Shown piece by piece: positions 1 through 8,196 of a DNA stretch of 50,628 nt; within the stretch, counting starts at the first letter, position 1; each line of letters starts with the position of its first letter. The stretch comes from Clostridia bacterium. GTDB lineage: Bacteria; Bacillota; Clostridia; Oscillospirales; QAKW01. The position numbers and the translations under genes are program-made. The stretch covers positions 1-50,628 of the forward strand of contig JAFTZM010000040.1 in NCBI GenBank assembly GCA_017464525.1, written 5' to 3'. Below the pieces are notes generated by a model. That model ran no database searches and was not told where the DNA came from. It saw only the letters and a list, made by a program, of their open reading frames with translations.

Positions 1-42
1 AATCGCTTTCGCCATGTCCTCTTTCAGGCCATGGACTTTCAC
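1..42 (-). CDS. 5' end of an unidentified gene leaving the window
   Basis: Reading leftward from a GTG at 42..40 gives 14 open codons (MKVHGLKEDMAKAI) that run off the left edge. An AAAAGGAA ribosome-site-like stretch lies about 10 bases upstream of the GTG, and a consensus promoter lies about 100 bases further upstream on the same strand. The frame is closed by a stop just before the ribosome site, so GTG is the only plausible start. The peptide is too short to assign to a family. It is called a gene only because promoter, ribosome site and frame line up. Confidence 0.35.
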   Translation of the reverse strand, partial: MKVHGLKEDMAKAI

Positions 43-144
43 AATTAACGGGTTCCTTTTAATGATGCTGTTTAATTTTCAAAGTCCGCTGCTTTCTCTC
101 AACTCGGTGCCTTTTTCATAACCCCTCGTTGCGAGTGCCTGAAT

Positions 145-173
145 ATAATACCACTTCATTTCCGTTTTGTCAA
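145..173 (-). promoter_or_regulatory. Sigma-A promoter for the gene leaving the left edge
   Basis: On the minus strand TTGACA (173..168), a 17-bp spacer and TATTAT (150..145) form a near-consensus promoter. The predicted leader of roughly 95 bases contains a six-codon ORF (MKKAPS, stop) ahead of the GTG start at 42. Apart from this promoter and the neighbouring terminator, the stretch 43-302 shows nothing else I can support. Confidence 0.6.
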
Positions 174-255
174 CACTTTTTTTGAATTTTTTTAAAGTTT
201 TTTTGGCTTCTGTTTTTTGCACAGTTTATCCACAAATGTTGACAGGTTTTTGCAC

Positions 256-290
256 AAAAATGCCCCTTTGCCGAGGCCGGCAAAGGGGCA
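256..290 (-). terminator. Rho-independent terminator of the decarboxylase operon
   Basis: A perfect 13-bp stem (261-273 with 278-290, loop AGGC) lies 12 bases beyond the oadA stop codon. On the minus strand it is followed by TTTTT (260..256). It ends the four-gene operon before the promoter of the next minus-strand gene. Confidence 0.8.
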
Positions 291-302
291 AAACAGGTGC
301 AA

Positions 303-1703
303 TCAGCAGCCCAGATCCTCTACATAGAGCTCCCGGACAGCATTTTCATCTGCCTTAGGCTTATTGCGCTCTGCCAGGAACTTGGAAGCCACCTGGGGGA
401 ACAGCGCATAGCTGAGAACATCCTCCTCGCAGCGGGCCAGATCACCGGCCTCCTGACGATACTTCTCCAGCTCCGGCTCCAGCAGATCGGCGGGACGGCA
501 GGTGATCACTTCCTCATCACCGATAGCCTTTTTCCGAACCTCTTCATTGACCTCGCCGGGAACCTGGCCGTACTCGCCCCGGAGCAGACCCTTGGATTCC
601 TTACCGACCATCTTATAGCGCTCGCCCAGAACCACATTCATAACGGCTTGAGTACCTACGATCTGGCTGGTGGGGGTTACCAACGGGGGGTAGCCGAAGT
701 CCTTCCGGACACGGGGAATTTCGGCCAAAGCTTCATAATATTTATCTTCAGCACCGGCCTGCTTCAGCTGGGAGATCAGGTTGGAAAGCATACCGCCGGG
801 AACCTGATACAGCAGTGTTTTGGCATCAACATTCAAAACCTTGGGATCCAGGATGCCCTCGGCCTTCATCTTATCGGCAACACCCCGGAAATGGGTAGCG
901 ATATCGCTGAGCTTATTGAGATCCAGGCCGGTATCCCGGTCGGTCCCCTGCAGGGTAGCAACCATAGCCTCGGTGGAGGGCTGAGCGGTACCGTTTGCCA
1001 TGGGAGACAGGGCGCAGTCCACGATATCCACGCCGGCCCAAGTGGCCATCAGGTTGGTCATATCACCGGTACCGGTGGTATTATGGGTATGCAGATGGAT
1101 GGGCACCTGAACAGCTTCCTTCAGCTTTTTAACCAGGCTGTAAGCGTCCATGGGCAGCAGCAGATTCGCCATATCCTTGATACAGATCACATCGGCGCCC
1201 ATACCCTCCAGGGTCTTGGCCAGATTTACAAAATATTCCTCATTGTGCACCGGGCTGGTGGTATAGCTAATGGCAGCCTCGCAGATGCCGCCGTACTTTT
1301 TGCAGCTCTTCATGGCCTGATCCACGTTACGGACATCGTTCAGCGCATCGAAAATACGGATCACATCGATACCGTTTTCGATGGACTTTGCCACAAACTT
1401 ATCCACCACATCATCGGCATAATGCTTATAGCCCAGGATATTCTGGCCCCGCAGCAGCATCTGCAGCTTTGTTTTGGGCATATGCTTTTTCAGGGTGCGC
1501 AGACGCTCCCAGGGATCCTCATTAAGGAAGCGCATACATACATCAAAGGTAGCGCCGCCCCAGCATTCCAGAGACCAATAGCCGATATCATCCAGTTTCT
1601 CCAGAGCGGGAAGCATATCCTCGATCCGCATACGGGTAGCGGCCTGAGACTGATGGGCATCTCTGAGAATGGTATCTGTGATATATAAGGGTTTCTTTTC
1701 CAC
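303..1703 (-). CDS. oadA: Oxaloacetate decarboxylase, carboxyltransferase (alpha) subunit
   Basis: Transfers the carboxyl group of oxaloacetate to biotin in the cytoplasm, the first step of the Na+-pumping decarboxylase. The 466-residue protein is an HMGL-like TIM barrel (about 1-270) followed by a PYC/OADA conserved region. The N-terminus carries the family motif DTILRDAHQSQAATRMR (about 10-26), and the metal-ligand stretch HLHTHNTTG is present near residue 200. It lacks a C-terminal biotin domain; that is supplied by the separate gene at 3192-3572. The start is GTG at 1703..1701, preceded by AGGAGG at good spacing. It is the last gene of a minus-strand operon, 12 bases after the beta-subunit gene. 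A pyruvate carboxylase B subunit would look similar, but the neighbouring beta and gamma pump subunits favour the decarboxylase. Confidence 0.93.
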   Translation of the reverse strand: MEKKPLYITDTILRDAHQSQAATRMRIEDMLPALEKLDDIGYWSLECWGGATFDVCMRFLNEDPWERLRTLKKHMPKTKLQMLLRGQNILGYKHYADDVVDKFVAKSIENGIDVIRIFDALNDVRNVDQAMKSCKKYGGICEAAISYTTSPVHNEEYFVNLAKTLEGMGADVICIKDMANLLLPMDAYSLVKKLKEAVQVPIHLHTHNTTGTGDMTNLMATWAGVDIVDCALSPMANGTAQPSTEAMVATLQGTDRDTGLDLNKLSDIATHFRGVADKMKAEGILDPKVLNVDAKTLLYQVPGGMLSNLISQLKQAGAEDKYYEALAEIPRVRKDFGYPPLVTPTSQIVGTQAVMNVVLGERYKMVGKESKGLLRGEYGQVPGEVNEEVRKKAIGDEEVITCRPADLLEPELEKYRQEAGDLARCEEDVLSYALFPQVASKFLAERNKPKADENAVRELYVEDLGC

Positions 1704-1715
1704 TATTTATCCTCC

Positions 1716-3164
1716 TTAACCAAACATTGCGATCAGCACACCGGCTGCGATGGCAGAACCGATAACGCCGGCCACATTGGGGCCCATGGCGTGCATCAGC
1801 AGGAAGTTGCCGGGATCTTCCTTCTGGCCAACCACCTGAGAAACACGGGCGGCCATAGGAACAGCAGAAACACCGGCAGAGCCGATCAGTGGGTTGATCT
1901 TCTTCTTAAGGAACAGATTCATGAACTTCGCCAGCAACACACCGCCTGCAGTACCCAGACCGAAGGCAATCACGCCCATAACGATGATCTTGATGGTGCT
2001 CCAGGTCAGGAAGGTGGAAGCAGTAGCGGTAGCGCCCACCGTGATCCCCAGGAAGATGGTAACAATATTCATCAATTCATTCTGAACAGTCTTGCTCAGA
2101 CGATCCACTACGCCGCACTCACGGAAGAGGTTGCCTAACAGCAGGCTGCCTACTAACGGGCCGGCAGAGGGAACCAAAAGGGTCACGAAAACAGTTACAA
2201 CAAAGGGGAAAATGATCTTTTCAGTCTTGCTGACAGGACGCAGGGTCTCCATCCGGATCTGGCGTTCCTTCTTAGTGGTCAGCAGCTTCATAATGGGAGG
2301 CTGGATCACGGGAACCAGCGCCATATAGGAATAAGCAGCCACCGCAATGGGGCCCAGCAGCTCAGGAGCAAGCTTAGAGGTCACAAAGATAGCGGTAGGA
2401 CCGTCGGCACCGCCGATGATACCAATGGAACTGGCCTGCGCCTCGGTAAAGCCCAAGAAACGGGCAGCAATAAAGGTCACAAAGATACCCAGCTGCGCAG
2501 CAGCGCCCAGCAGCAGGCTCTTGGGATTGGCGATCAGGGGGCCGAAATCGGTCATGGCGCCAACACCCAGGAAGATCAGGCAGGGATAAATGCCCAGCTT
2601 AACGCCCAGATATAGATAATCCAGCAAACCGGCAGCTACTGATTGAACGCCGGTGGCTACCAGGGTAGTTCCGCTGTAAAGATCCCCATTGGAAACGGTA
2701 AGACCCACCAGGTCGAAAACGATATCCACATTTTCCTTCAAAACCTCACCGGTAGTGGTCACTACCTGGCCGGCAGCATTGATCAGTGCATCAGCCTCCA
2801 GGGTAAATCCGGAGATCTTACCAAACACATAGCTTCCGTTCAGGATCACATCTCCGGAGGAGAGAATACTGTACATCTCCGGATTGACCAGATTGGCGGA
2901 ATTGATATAGTCTGCACCGGCAAACATTGTCCAGTTCACATGGCCGCCGGCAAACAGCTGCTCATGGAACATCTCTGCACCGGGCAGATTGGTCAGCAGC
3001 ATACCGAAAGCGATGGGCAGCAGGAGCAGGGGCTCAAACTGCTTTACGATGGCCAGATAGGCGAGAACAAAGGCAACAGCGATCATGATCAGGCATTTCC
3101 AATTGTCGCCGTTGAGCATAGCAAAGCCGGTCTGGCTGAGAAAGTTTGTAATTGCATCTAACAT
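1716..3164 (-). CDS. oadB: Na+-translocating decarboxylase beta subunit with an insertion
   Basis: Integral membrane subunit that decarboxylates carboxybiotin and exports Na+. Family hallmarks are visible: [33 protein letters not shown] and a C-terminal region rich in small residues ([14 protein letters not shown]). The 482-residue length exceeds the usual 375-435. The excess lies between the first membrane segments and the [17 protein letters not shown] region, at about residues 75-180: a polar, beta-prone stretch (for example [32 protein letters not shown]) that may form an extra loop on the outside. The ribosome site GGAGG sits 8 bases before the ATG. It lies between the biotin-carrier gene (27-base gap) and oadA (12-base gap). 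The substrate could also be methylmalonyl- or glutaconyl-CoA, but the alpha subunit points to oxaloacetate. Confidence 0.92.
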   Translation of the reverse strand: MLDAITNFLSQTGFAMLNGDNWKCLIMIAVAFVLAYLAIVKQFEPLLLLPIAFGMLLTNLPGAEMFHEQLFAGGHVNWTMFAGADYINSANLVNPEMYSILSSGDVILNGSYVFGKISGFTLEADALINAAGQVVTTTGEVLKENVDIVFDLVGLTVSNGDLYSGTTLVATGVQSVAAGLLDYLYLGVKLGIYPCLIFLGVGAMTDFGPLIANPKSLLLGAAAQLGIFVTFIAARFLGFTEAQASSIGIIGGADGPTAIFVTSKLAPELLGPIAVAAYSYMALVPVIQPPIMKLLTTKKERQIRMETLRPVSKTEKIIFPFVVTVFVTLLVPSAGPLVGSLLLGNLFRECGVVDRLSKTVQNELMNIVTIFLGITVGATATASTFLTWSTIKIIVMGVIAFGLGTAGGVLLAKFMNLFLKKKINPLIGSAGVSAVPMAARVSQVVGQKEDPGNFLLMHAMGPNVAGVIGSAIAAGVLIAMFG

Positions 3165-3191
3165 GGGATAATCCTCCGATTATAAAAAGGA

Positions 3192-3572
3192 TTACTGCAG
3201 CACGCAAAGAACGTCGCCGGTAGAAACAGTGGCACCCTTTGCAACATTAACACCTGCGGCAGTACCGTCGCAGGGGGCCATGATCTCGTTTTCCATCTTC
3301 ATGGCTTCCAGAATGAAGAGAACATCGCCCTTCTTCACAGCAGCACCGTTCTGCACATTCACAGCCAGGATGGTACCGGGCATGGGAGCAGCAATGGTCT
3401 CACCGCCGGCAGGAGCGGCAGCGGGAGCTGCGGCAGGAGCAGCAGGGGCAGCAGCAGGAGCAGCAGCGGGAGCGGCTGCAGGAGCAGCAGCAGGAGCAGC
3501 GGGAACGCCATCCATCACCTCAACGGATACTTCATAGACAGTGCCGTTAACATTAACTTTGTACATTTTCAT
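3192..3572 (-). CDS. Biotin carrier subunit of the decarboxylase
   Basis: Small protein (126 residues) that carries the biotin moving carboxyl groups between the alpha and beta subunits. The C-terminal 70 residues are a biotinyl domain with the attachment motif EAMKMEN; the acceptor lysine is about residue 92. Residues about 22-57 are an almost pure Ala/Pro linker built of AAP repeats, the flexible arm typical of these carriers. The N-terminal 20 residues (KVNVNGTVYEVSVE) match the usual start of the family. The first ATG has an AAAGGA site 11 bases upstream; a second ATG two codons on is also possible. Second gene of the operon. Confidence 0.92.
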   Translation of the reverse strand: MKMYKVNVNGTVYEVSVEVMDGVPAAPAAAPAAAPAAAPAAAPAAPAAAPAAAPAGGETIAAPMPGTILAVNVQNGAAVKKGDVLFILEAMKMENEIMAPCDGTAAGVNVAKGATVSTGDVLCVLQ

Positions 3573-3590
3573 GATTCTAAAAATCCTTTC

Positions 3591-3905
3591 TTATAATTTC
3601 TTCAAAGATACGATACGGATCGCGGAAACATCAGTTCCCAGCTCTTCCGCCAGACAACAGGAGATGGCTGCAACCAATTCCTGACGGTTGGGGATCGCTG
3701 CAGGTGCTGCAACGGGGGCGGCTGCAGGGGCTGCGGGAGCCGGAGCAGCAGGTTCCTCCTTCTTTTCCAAAAGGCGAACCACCTTACCCATGAGCACACA
3801 CAGGATCACAATGCAGATCAGGCCTGCAAAGACGATCCCAATCCCCAAAAGAACAACAATTCCGATATTCATGGTTCCGGGAATCATTAAAGCTGCGTTT
3901 GTCAT
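3591..3905 (-). CDS. OadG-type small membrane (gamma) subunit
   Basis: First gene of the operon: 104 residues with one transmembrane helix (about 10-40, IGIVVLLGIGIVFAGLICIVI), a basic stretch, an Ala/Pro-rich linker (about 52-72), then a C-terminal segment (ELVAAISCCLAEELGTDVSAIRIVSL). This matches the OadG/MmdD sodium-pump gamma subunit, which assembles alpha with beta. AAAGGAGG precedes the ATG. The C-terminal tail resembles the conserved end of clostridial OadG-family proteins. Small size makes the exact family less certain than for its neighbours. Confidence 0.82.
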   Translation of the reverse strand: MTNAALMIPGTMNIGIVVLLGIGIVFAGLICIVILCVLMGKVVRLLEKKEEPAAPAPAAPAAAPVAAPAAIPNRQELVAAISCCLAEELGTDVSAIRIVSLKKL

Positions 3906-3940
3906 ATAAAACCTTCCTCCTTTCCTGCCATTGTACCGAA

Positions 3941-3981
3941 GGATATTTTACAAAATATCCATATTATCCATTGTGGATAAT
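3941..3981. promoter_or_regulatory. Two palindromes, likely operators of the decarboxylase operon
   Basis: Two adjacent inverted repeats lie between the operon promoter and its first gene: GGATATTTTACAAAATATCC (3941-3960, 9-bp arms) and ATTATCCA-TTG-TGGATAAT (3963-3981, 8-bp arms). The second touches the -10 box of the minus-strand promoter at 3980-3985. Both contain the word GGATA and its complement. Their position suits binding by a repressor or two dimers of one; no regulator gene is adjacent other than the divergent sigma factor. Confidence 0.5.
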
Positions 3982-4008
3982 TTTAACACGATTGTCAATC
4001 GGTGTCAA
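3980..4008 (-). promoter_or_regulatory. Promoter of the oad operon
   Basis: Minus-strand TTGACA (4008..4003), 17-bp spacer, TAAAAT (3985..3980). The transcript would begin just before the two palindromes at 3941-3981 and have a leader of about 65 bases before the first ATG at 3905. Confidence 0.65.
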
Positions 4009-4063
4009 CGGCAGAATTAACAATTTGAAACGCTTTTTTGGTGTTTTTTTGCACAATTATCAT

Positions 4064-4092
4064 TTGCAGGAATAAATATTTTATTATATAAT
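4064..4092 (+). promoter_or_regulatory. Promoter of the ECF sigma operon
   Basis: TTGCAG (4064-4069), 17-bp spacer, TATAAT (4087-4092), followed about 50 bases later by the AAAGGAGG ribosome site of the sigma gene. It looks like a housekeeping sigma-A promoter rather than an ECF autoregulatory one. Confidence 0.6.
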
Positions 4093-4141
4093 AAGGAAAA
4101 AAGCATCGATCTTCGTATAAGAAGTGAAAGGAGGAATGACG

Positions 4142-4645
4142 ATGGAAAACTATCGCCGCTATTTAAGCGGAGACGAAAGCGCTTTCGATGCCCTGATCAG
4201 GCAATACCGCCATAGCCTCACCTTCTTTCTGATGCGGTATGTAAAAGACCCGGCCACTGCGGAGGAGCTGGCCATCGATGTCTTTGCAGAGCTGGTGCTC
4301 CATCCCCGCCGCTATAATTTTAAGGTCTCTTTGAAAACCTATCTTTTCATGATCGGCCGCTCCCGGGCCATCGACTATCTGCGCAGGCAAAAACGCAACG
4401 AGCCGCTGGCAGAGGATCTTTCCTATGAGGAGCAGTTTTTTTCCAACGAACAAAAGCGTGCCCTACACACCGCCCTTTCTGCCCTGCCGGAAGAAATGCA
4501 GGAGGCGGTCTATCTGGTTTATTTCGAAGAGCTTTCTTATAAAGAAGCTGCCGGGGTACTGAAAAAGACCCCCAAGCAGGTGGACAATCTTTTATACCGC
4601 GCTAAAGGACTTTTACGAAAGGAGCTGGAGCATGAGAACGGATGA
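4142..4645 (+). CDS. ECF-type sigma-70 family RNA polymerase sigma factor
   Basis: 167-residue sigma factor with only regions 2 and 4. Region 2 (about 8-80) includes the DPATAEELAIDVFAELVLHP and SRAIDYLRRQKR segments used for core and -10 binding. Region 4 (about 105-160) carries the helix-turn-helix LSYKEAAGVLKKTPKQVDNLLYRAK. I chose ATG 4142 because AAAGGAGG (4127-4134) sits 7 bases upstream; the GTG at 4124 would lie before the ribosome site. It overlaps the next gene by 14 bases, suggesting coupled translation with its probable anti-sigma partner. Confidence 0.9.
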   Translation: MENYRRYLSGDESAFDALIRQYRHSLTFFLMRYVKDPATAEELAIDVFAELVLHPRRYNFKVSLKTYLFMIGRSRAIDYLRRQKRNEPLAEDLSYEEQFFSNEQKRALHTALSALPEEMQEAVYLVYFEELSYKEAAGVLKKTPKQVDNLLYRAKGLLRKELEHENG

Positions 4646-5123
4646 ACAATTCAAGGCCGCCGTTCTGGAGCGCTGTGCCCGCAGAAAAAAAGCCCGCAGA
4701 CGGGTGCAGGCAGCAGTCTGCGGCAGCTGCCTAACTTTGCTGATAGCCGGAATGATCCTGTTCCTTCCCCCATCGCCGGAGAAGCCGGCCGCCGGGGAGA
4801 TGCGGATCGAAATCCTTTCCCCCTACGACGGGGAGACCGTCTGGCTGACCCTGACAGACCCGGCCGCCGTCACCGCCCTGGTGGAGGCGCTCCCGGCGCA
4901 GCCCTCCCAACCGGAGGAACAGGAGGATCAGACCAAAAATAACTCCACCGCCGATCAGATCGCCGAAGGCTACATTCTTGCGGTCATTGATCCCGAGGGC
5001 AACCGCCGGGAATACCTGATAACCGACTACCCCGCCCTCCGCCGTGAGGGGCAGCAGCTGATCCTTTGGAAGGACGCCGCCTCTCTCAACACACTTTTAA
5101 AGGAGTATACCGATGAAGATTAA
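4632..5123 (+). CDS. Membrane protein, possible anti-sigma factor
   Basis: 163 residues: a short basic cytoplasmic N-terminus (MRTDEQFKAAVLERCARRKKARRR), one transmembrane helix (about 27-46), then an extracellular domain of about 115 residues with a TVWLTLTDPAAVTALVEAL segment and an acidic EEQEDQT linker. This single-pass layout immediately after an ECF sigma gene is that of an anti-sigma factor, but no zinc-binding ZAS motif is visible in the cytoplasmic part. AAAGGAG lies 7 bases before the ATG. It overlaps both neighbours (14 bases upstream, 11 downstream). The function is inferred from context only. Confidence 0.6.
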   Translation: MRTDEQFKAAVLERCARRKKARRRVQAAVCGSCLTLLIAGMILFLPPSPEKPAAGEMRIEILSPYDGETVWLTLTDPAAVTALVEALPAQPSQPEEQEDQTKNNSTADQIAEGYILAVIDPEGNRREYLITDYPALRREGQQLILWKDAASLNTLLKEYTDED

Positions 5124-5571
5124 ATTGATTGCGCTGTTATGGATCCTTTTGCTGCTGTTGGCCGGCTGTAAGACCCCGGACAGCAGCCCTTCCGCAGCGG
5201 CGGAAGCGCCTCTCCCGCAGCAGACCGCCGAGGAAGAGGAGACCCCCAATGTTTACTGCGGCAATACCCTGACTACCCTGCAGCTCTGCGATGAATTCGG
5301 CACCCCCAACGGGGAGGAATACACCTTCATGGCCGGCCCCTCGGTGACCCTCACCGACCTGCTGCGCCGTCTGGACTACGACCCGGAGAAAGTCTGCAAA
5401 TGCTGCTCCTACAGCATTGCCGTCACCACCGAATTTGGCGGCCCCTATTATATCAGCTTCAGCGAAAGCTATGCCCGCTGCAAAGAAGGGCAGGCCGATC
5501 TGACCCCCGAACAGCTGGAAACCATCCAAACCATCACCGCCGATCTGCAAAATGGAAAATTTCTCTACTAA
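5113..5571 (+). CDS. Lipoprotein of the sigma factor operon
   Basis: 152 residues beginning with a signal peptide and a lipobox (LLLLLAGC, Cys about 19), so a membrane-anchored exported lipoprotein. A low-complexity linker follows (SSPSAAAEAPLPQQTAEEEE), then a domain of about 100 residues with a CNC-like cluster of cysteines (VCKCCSYS, about 93-100). No family recognised. The ATG has AAAGGAG 7 bases upstream and overlaps the previous gene by 11 bases, so it is probably translated together with the sigma/anti-sigma pair and may act in sensing. Confidence 0.6.
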   Translation: MKIKLIALLWILLLLLAGCKTPDSSPSAAAEAPLPQQTAEEEETPNVYCGNTLTTLQLCDEFGTPNGEEYTFMAGPSVTLTDLLRRLDYDPEKVCKCCSYSIAVTTEFGGPYYISFSESYARCKEGQADLTPEQLETIQTITADLQNGKFLY

Positions 5572-5578
5572 AGCAAAT

Positions 5579-5604
5579 AAAGGCAACCCCGCCGGGTTGC
5601 CTTT
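5579..5604. terminator. Bidirectional terminator between convergent operons
   Basis: An 11-bp perfect stem, AAAGGCAACCC (5579-5589) with its complement (5594-5604), loop CGCC. It sits between the lipoprotein stop (5571) and the end of the minus-strand GH10 gene (5609), so it probably serves both. T-tracts on either side are weak. Confidence 0.7.
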
Positions 5605-5608
5605 ACTA

Positions 5609-6898
5609 TTATAATGTAACCTTTGTTCTGCCGCCCCGCTTGAATTCAGCAAGATACGTCTTGCCGCCGCAGGTGATACGGTACTTGCCGTAGAAGCCGC
5701 GGAAGGTGGCAACGCCGTCCTTCAACTCAGCGGTGGTATTGGTGCAATATTCCTTATGGAAGAGATCGTATATGGCATTGTAGACGGGCTTTGGGTCCAG
5801 ATTGAAATCCAGCAGGCCGCCGCGGTACTTATTTTCACCGTTGGTGAAGTCCCCCGGCTCGGCGTTGAAGGCATAGCCATCGGGCAGGTTCCAATAGATG
5901 GCACCCTCCATGGCGGGGTGAGAAAACCACATCCGATAAAACGTCCGTGCCACCTCGGCCTGAAAATCATAGGCTTCTTGGGTATCCTCATAGGCCGAGA
6001 AGGTGACCTCGGTGATCTGCAGGGGCTTGCCCAGTTTTGCCATCTGATCCAGAACAGCAAAATGATGCTTGAGGTCGTAATCCAGCTCTGCCCCCTTCAC
6101 GGCCATCTCTTCAGGATAGAAAAAATGAAACTGTAGTCCGATGGCATCTACCCTGCAGCCCTCCCGGATAGCCTCTTGGCAAAGCATATAGTAAGGATTG
6201 CGGGGGTTGGCGGGATGGTATTTATAACGAGTGCTGAAGATGCAACGGTTGGATTCGTTCATCATCAGGTTATTGCCAGGAAACAACCGCTCCGCCTGCG
6301 TATAAGACCATTTCATCAGATCCTCTTCATTGTAGAAGGCGGTGGAGCCATTACGGCACAGCAATTCATTAAATACTTCCCAGCAAGGGATGCGGTGGGC
6401 ATACCGCTCCGCAAGGGCCTCAAACCGCTTGATCAGCGCTTTTTTGATCTCCGGCACCGAACACCCCTTGACCCATTCGGGGGAGAAATGATCATAGTTG
6501 AGGCAATGAGCCTTGGGGGTGATGCCGTTCTCCTCGCAAAACTCCACACAAGGATCGATGGGCGGCCGGCGGTAGATATAGGCGCTGTCCTTTTCAAACC
6601 GGGGCTTGCCCTCCTCCGGCTCCAAGGTGTCCCAATAAAACCCGATGGTGGCGGTGTTGAAGCATTTTTTGAAGTATTCTTTATACTTCTCGTTCTTTTC
6701 GGCGGTCTCCAGCTGATCCAGCATAAAGAGGTTGCCGCCCAAGGTGAAATCGTGGCCGATCTGCTCGATCATCACCTCCCCCTCCCCTTCCAGAGAGAGG
6801 GTGAAATCCCCCTTGCGGTATTGCTCGATATCCCGCTCGATGCGGGCTTCGATCTCCTCGTAGTTTCGCAAAAATTGCTCTCGCATCTCTTGGATCAT
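5609..6898 (-). CDS. GH10 family endo-1,4-beta-xylanase-like glycosidase (copy 2)
   Basis: About 429-residue glycosidase of family GH10, which cleaves beta-1,4-xylosyl linkages by a retaining mechanism. The acid/base Glu is in CWEVFNELL and the nucleophile Glu in LQITEVTF. The xylanase -1 subsite words YDHFSPEW and LMMNESN are also visible. There is no signal peptide, so the enzyme should act in the cytoplasm on imported oligosaccharides. The C-terminal 55 residues after the barrel (GVATFRGFYGKYRITCGGK) form a small beta domain shared with its neighbour. The start is ATG 6898..6896, overlapping the TGA of the upstream gene by four bases (ATGA); the longer GTG reading at 6913 is less likely. 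Close paralogue of the gene at 6895-8196 and last in the operon. Confidence 0.88.
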   Translation of the reverse strand: MIQEMREQFLRNYEEIEARIERDIEQYRKGDFTLSLEGEGEVMIEQIGHDFTLGGNLFMLDQLETAEKNEKYKEYFKKCFNTATIGFYWDTLEPEEGKPRFEKDSAYIYRRPPIDPCVEFCEENGITPKAHCLNYDHFSPEWVKGCSVPEIKKALIKRFEALAERYAHRIPCWEVFNELLCRNGSTAFYNEEDLMKWSYTQAERLFPGNNLMMNESNRCIFSTRYKYHPANPRNPYYMLCQEAIREGCRVDAIGLQFHFFYPEEMAVKGAELDYDLKHHFAVLDQMAKLGKPLQITEVTFSAYEDTQEAYDFQAEVARTFYRMWFSHPAMEGAIYWNLPDGYAFNAEPGDFTNGENKYRGGLLDFNLDPKPVYNAIYDLFHKEYCTNTTAELKDGVATFRGFYGKYRITCGGKTYLAEFKRGGRTKVTL

Positions 6899-8196
6899 AA
6901 CGTAACCTTCCACTCCCTATTGCCGCCCCGCTTGAATTCCACAACCGCCGACTTGCCGCCGCAGGTGATACGGTACTTGCCGTAGAACCCACGGAAGGTG
7001 GCCTTACCGTCCTTTAGTTCGACGGCGGTGTTGGTGCAATATTCCTTATGGAACAGGTCGTAAAGGGCGTTGTAGGCCGGCTTGGTCTGCATATTGAAAT
7101 CCAAAAGACCGCCCCGGTACATATTCTCGCCGTTGGTAAAATCCCCGGGCTCGGCGTTCCAGGCGTAACCGTCGGTCAGGTTCCAGTAAATAGCCCCCTC
7201 CATGGAGGGATGGGAGAACCACACCCGGTAGAACATCCTTACCATCTCTGCCTGCATCTCGTAATCCTCGGGGGTCTCGTCGAAGGCGGGGAAGGTGACC
7301 TCGGTAATCTGCAGAGGTCTGCCCAATTTAGCCATCTGATCCAGAATCGCATAGTGATGCTTCAGATCAAAGAGGCTCTCGGCAAAGAAGGTGGCCTCCT
7401 CGGGCTTACGGAAGAAATGGAACTGCATCCCTACCGCATCCACCCGGGCGCCGTTCCTGATGGAACGATCCACCAGCATATAATATGGATTGCGGTTGTT
7501 GGCCATCTGCCGCCGATGGTCGGCAAAGATGAATTTGGTATATTCATTGAACATCAGGGTGTTGGCAGGAAAGAAATGCTCCGCCATCCGAAAGGACCAC
7601 TCGATGGTCTCATCGTCCTGATAGAAGGGAGAGGTGCCGTTCTCGCAGAGCATTTCGTTGAGGACCTCCCAGCAGGGAATACGGTGGGCATACCGCTCCG
7701 AAAGTCCGGCAAAACGCTTGACCAATGCCTTCTTGACCTCCCCCACCGAAGCTCCCTTCAACCAATCGGGGTTGAAGCGGTCGTAGTTGAGGCAATGAGC
7801 CTTGGGGGTGATTCCCTTTTCCTCGCAGAACTCCAAGCAAGGGTCAATGGGCGGGCGGCGATAGTAAAAGGAACTCTCTGCCGTGTAGCGAGGTTTGCCC
7901 TGCTCCGGCTCCAAGGTGTCCCAATAAAACCCGATGGTGGCGGTGTTGAACAGTTTAGCAAACTGTTGCTTATAGATCTCGTTTTTTTCGGGGGTCTCCA
8001 GTTGATCCAGCATGAAGATGTTAGCACCGATGGTAAAATCATGATCCAACTGCTCGATTACCACGGGACCTTCGGCATTTTCAATAGAAAGTGTAAAATT
8101 ACACCGTCTGTTTTCCTCGATTCCCCGCTCGATCCGGGCCTCGATCTCCTCCCTATTACGGTGAAGCAGGGCCTTTAATTCTTCTGCTCGGCTCAT
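6895..8196 (-). CDS. GH10 family endo-1,4-beta-xylanase-like glycosidase (copy 1)
   Basis: 433-residue GH10 enzyme, a tandem paralogue of the following gene with long identical stretches. Catalytic acid/base Glu in CWEVLNEML, nucleophile Glu in LQITEVTF; the barrel ends near GDFTNGENMYRGGLLDF and is followed by the same small C-terminal beta domain. No signal peptide. GGAGG lies 9 bases before the ATG, which overlaps the SDR stop by four bases (ATGA). In a translationally coupled operon with sugar-acid enzymes it probably trims imported xylo- or glucuronoxylo-oligosaccharides; the exact substrate is inferred. Confidence 0.88.
   Translation of the reverse strand: MSRAEELKALLHRNREEIEARIERGIEENRRCNFTLSIENAEGPVVIEQLDHDFTIGANIFMLDQLETPEKNEIYKQQFAKLFNTATIGFYWDTLEPEQGKPRYTAESSFYYRRPPIDPCLEFCEEKGITPKAHCLNYDRFNPDWLKGASVGEVKKALVKRFAGLSERYAHRIPCWEVLNEMLCENGTSPFYQDDETIEWSFRMAEHFFPANTLMFNEYTKFIFADHRRQMANNRNPYYMLVDRSIRNGARVDAVGMQFHFFRKPEEATFFAESLFDLKHHYAILDQMAKLGRPLQITEVTFPAFDETPEDYEMQAEMVRMFYRVWFSHPSMEGAIYWNLTDGYAWNAEPGDFTNGENMYRGGLLDFNMQTKPAYNALYDLFHKEYCTNTAVELKDGKATFRGFYGKYRITCGGKSAVVEFKRGGNREWKVTL

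Noticed and set aside
297..1688. Long plus-strand ORF (463 codons) opposite oadA
   Set aside because: It is the antisense shadow of a strongly conserved gene; its translation is low-complexity and matches no family.
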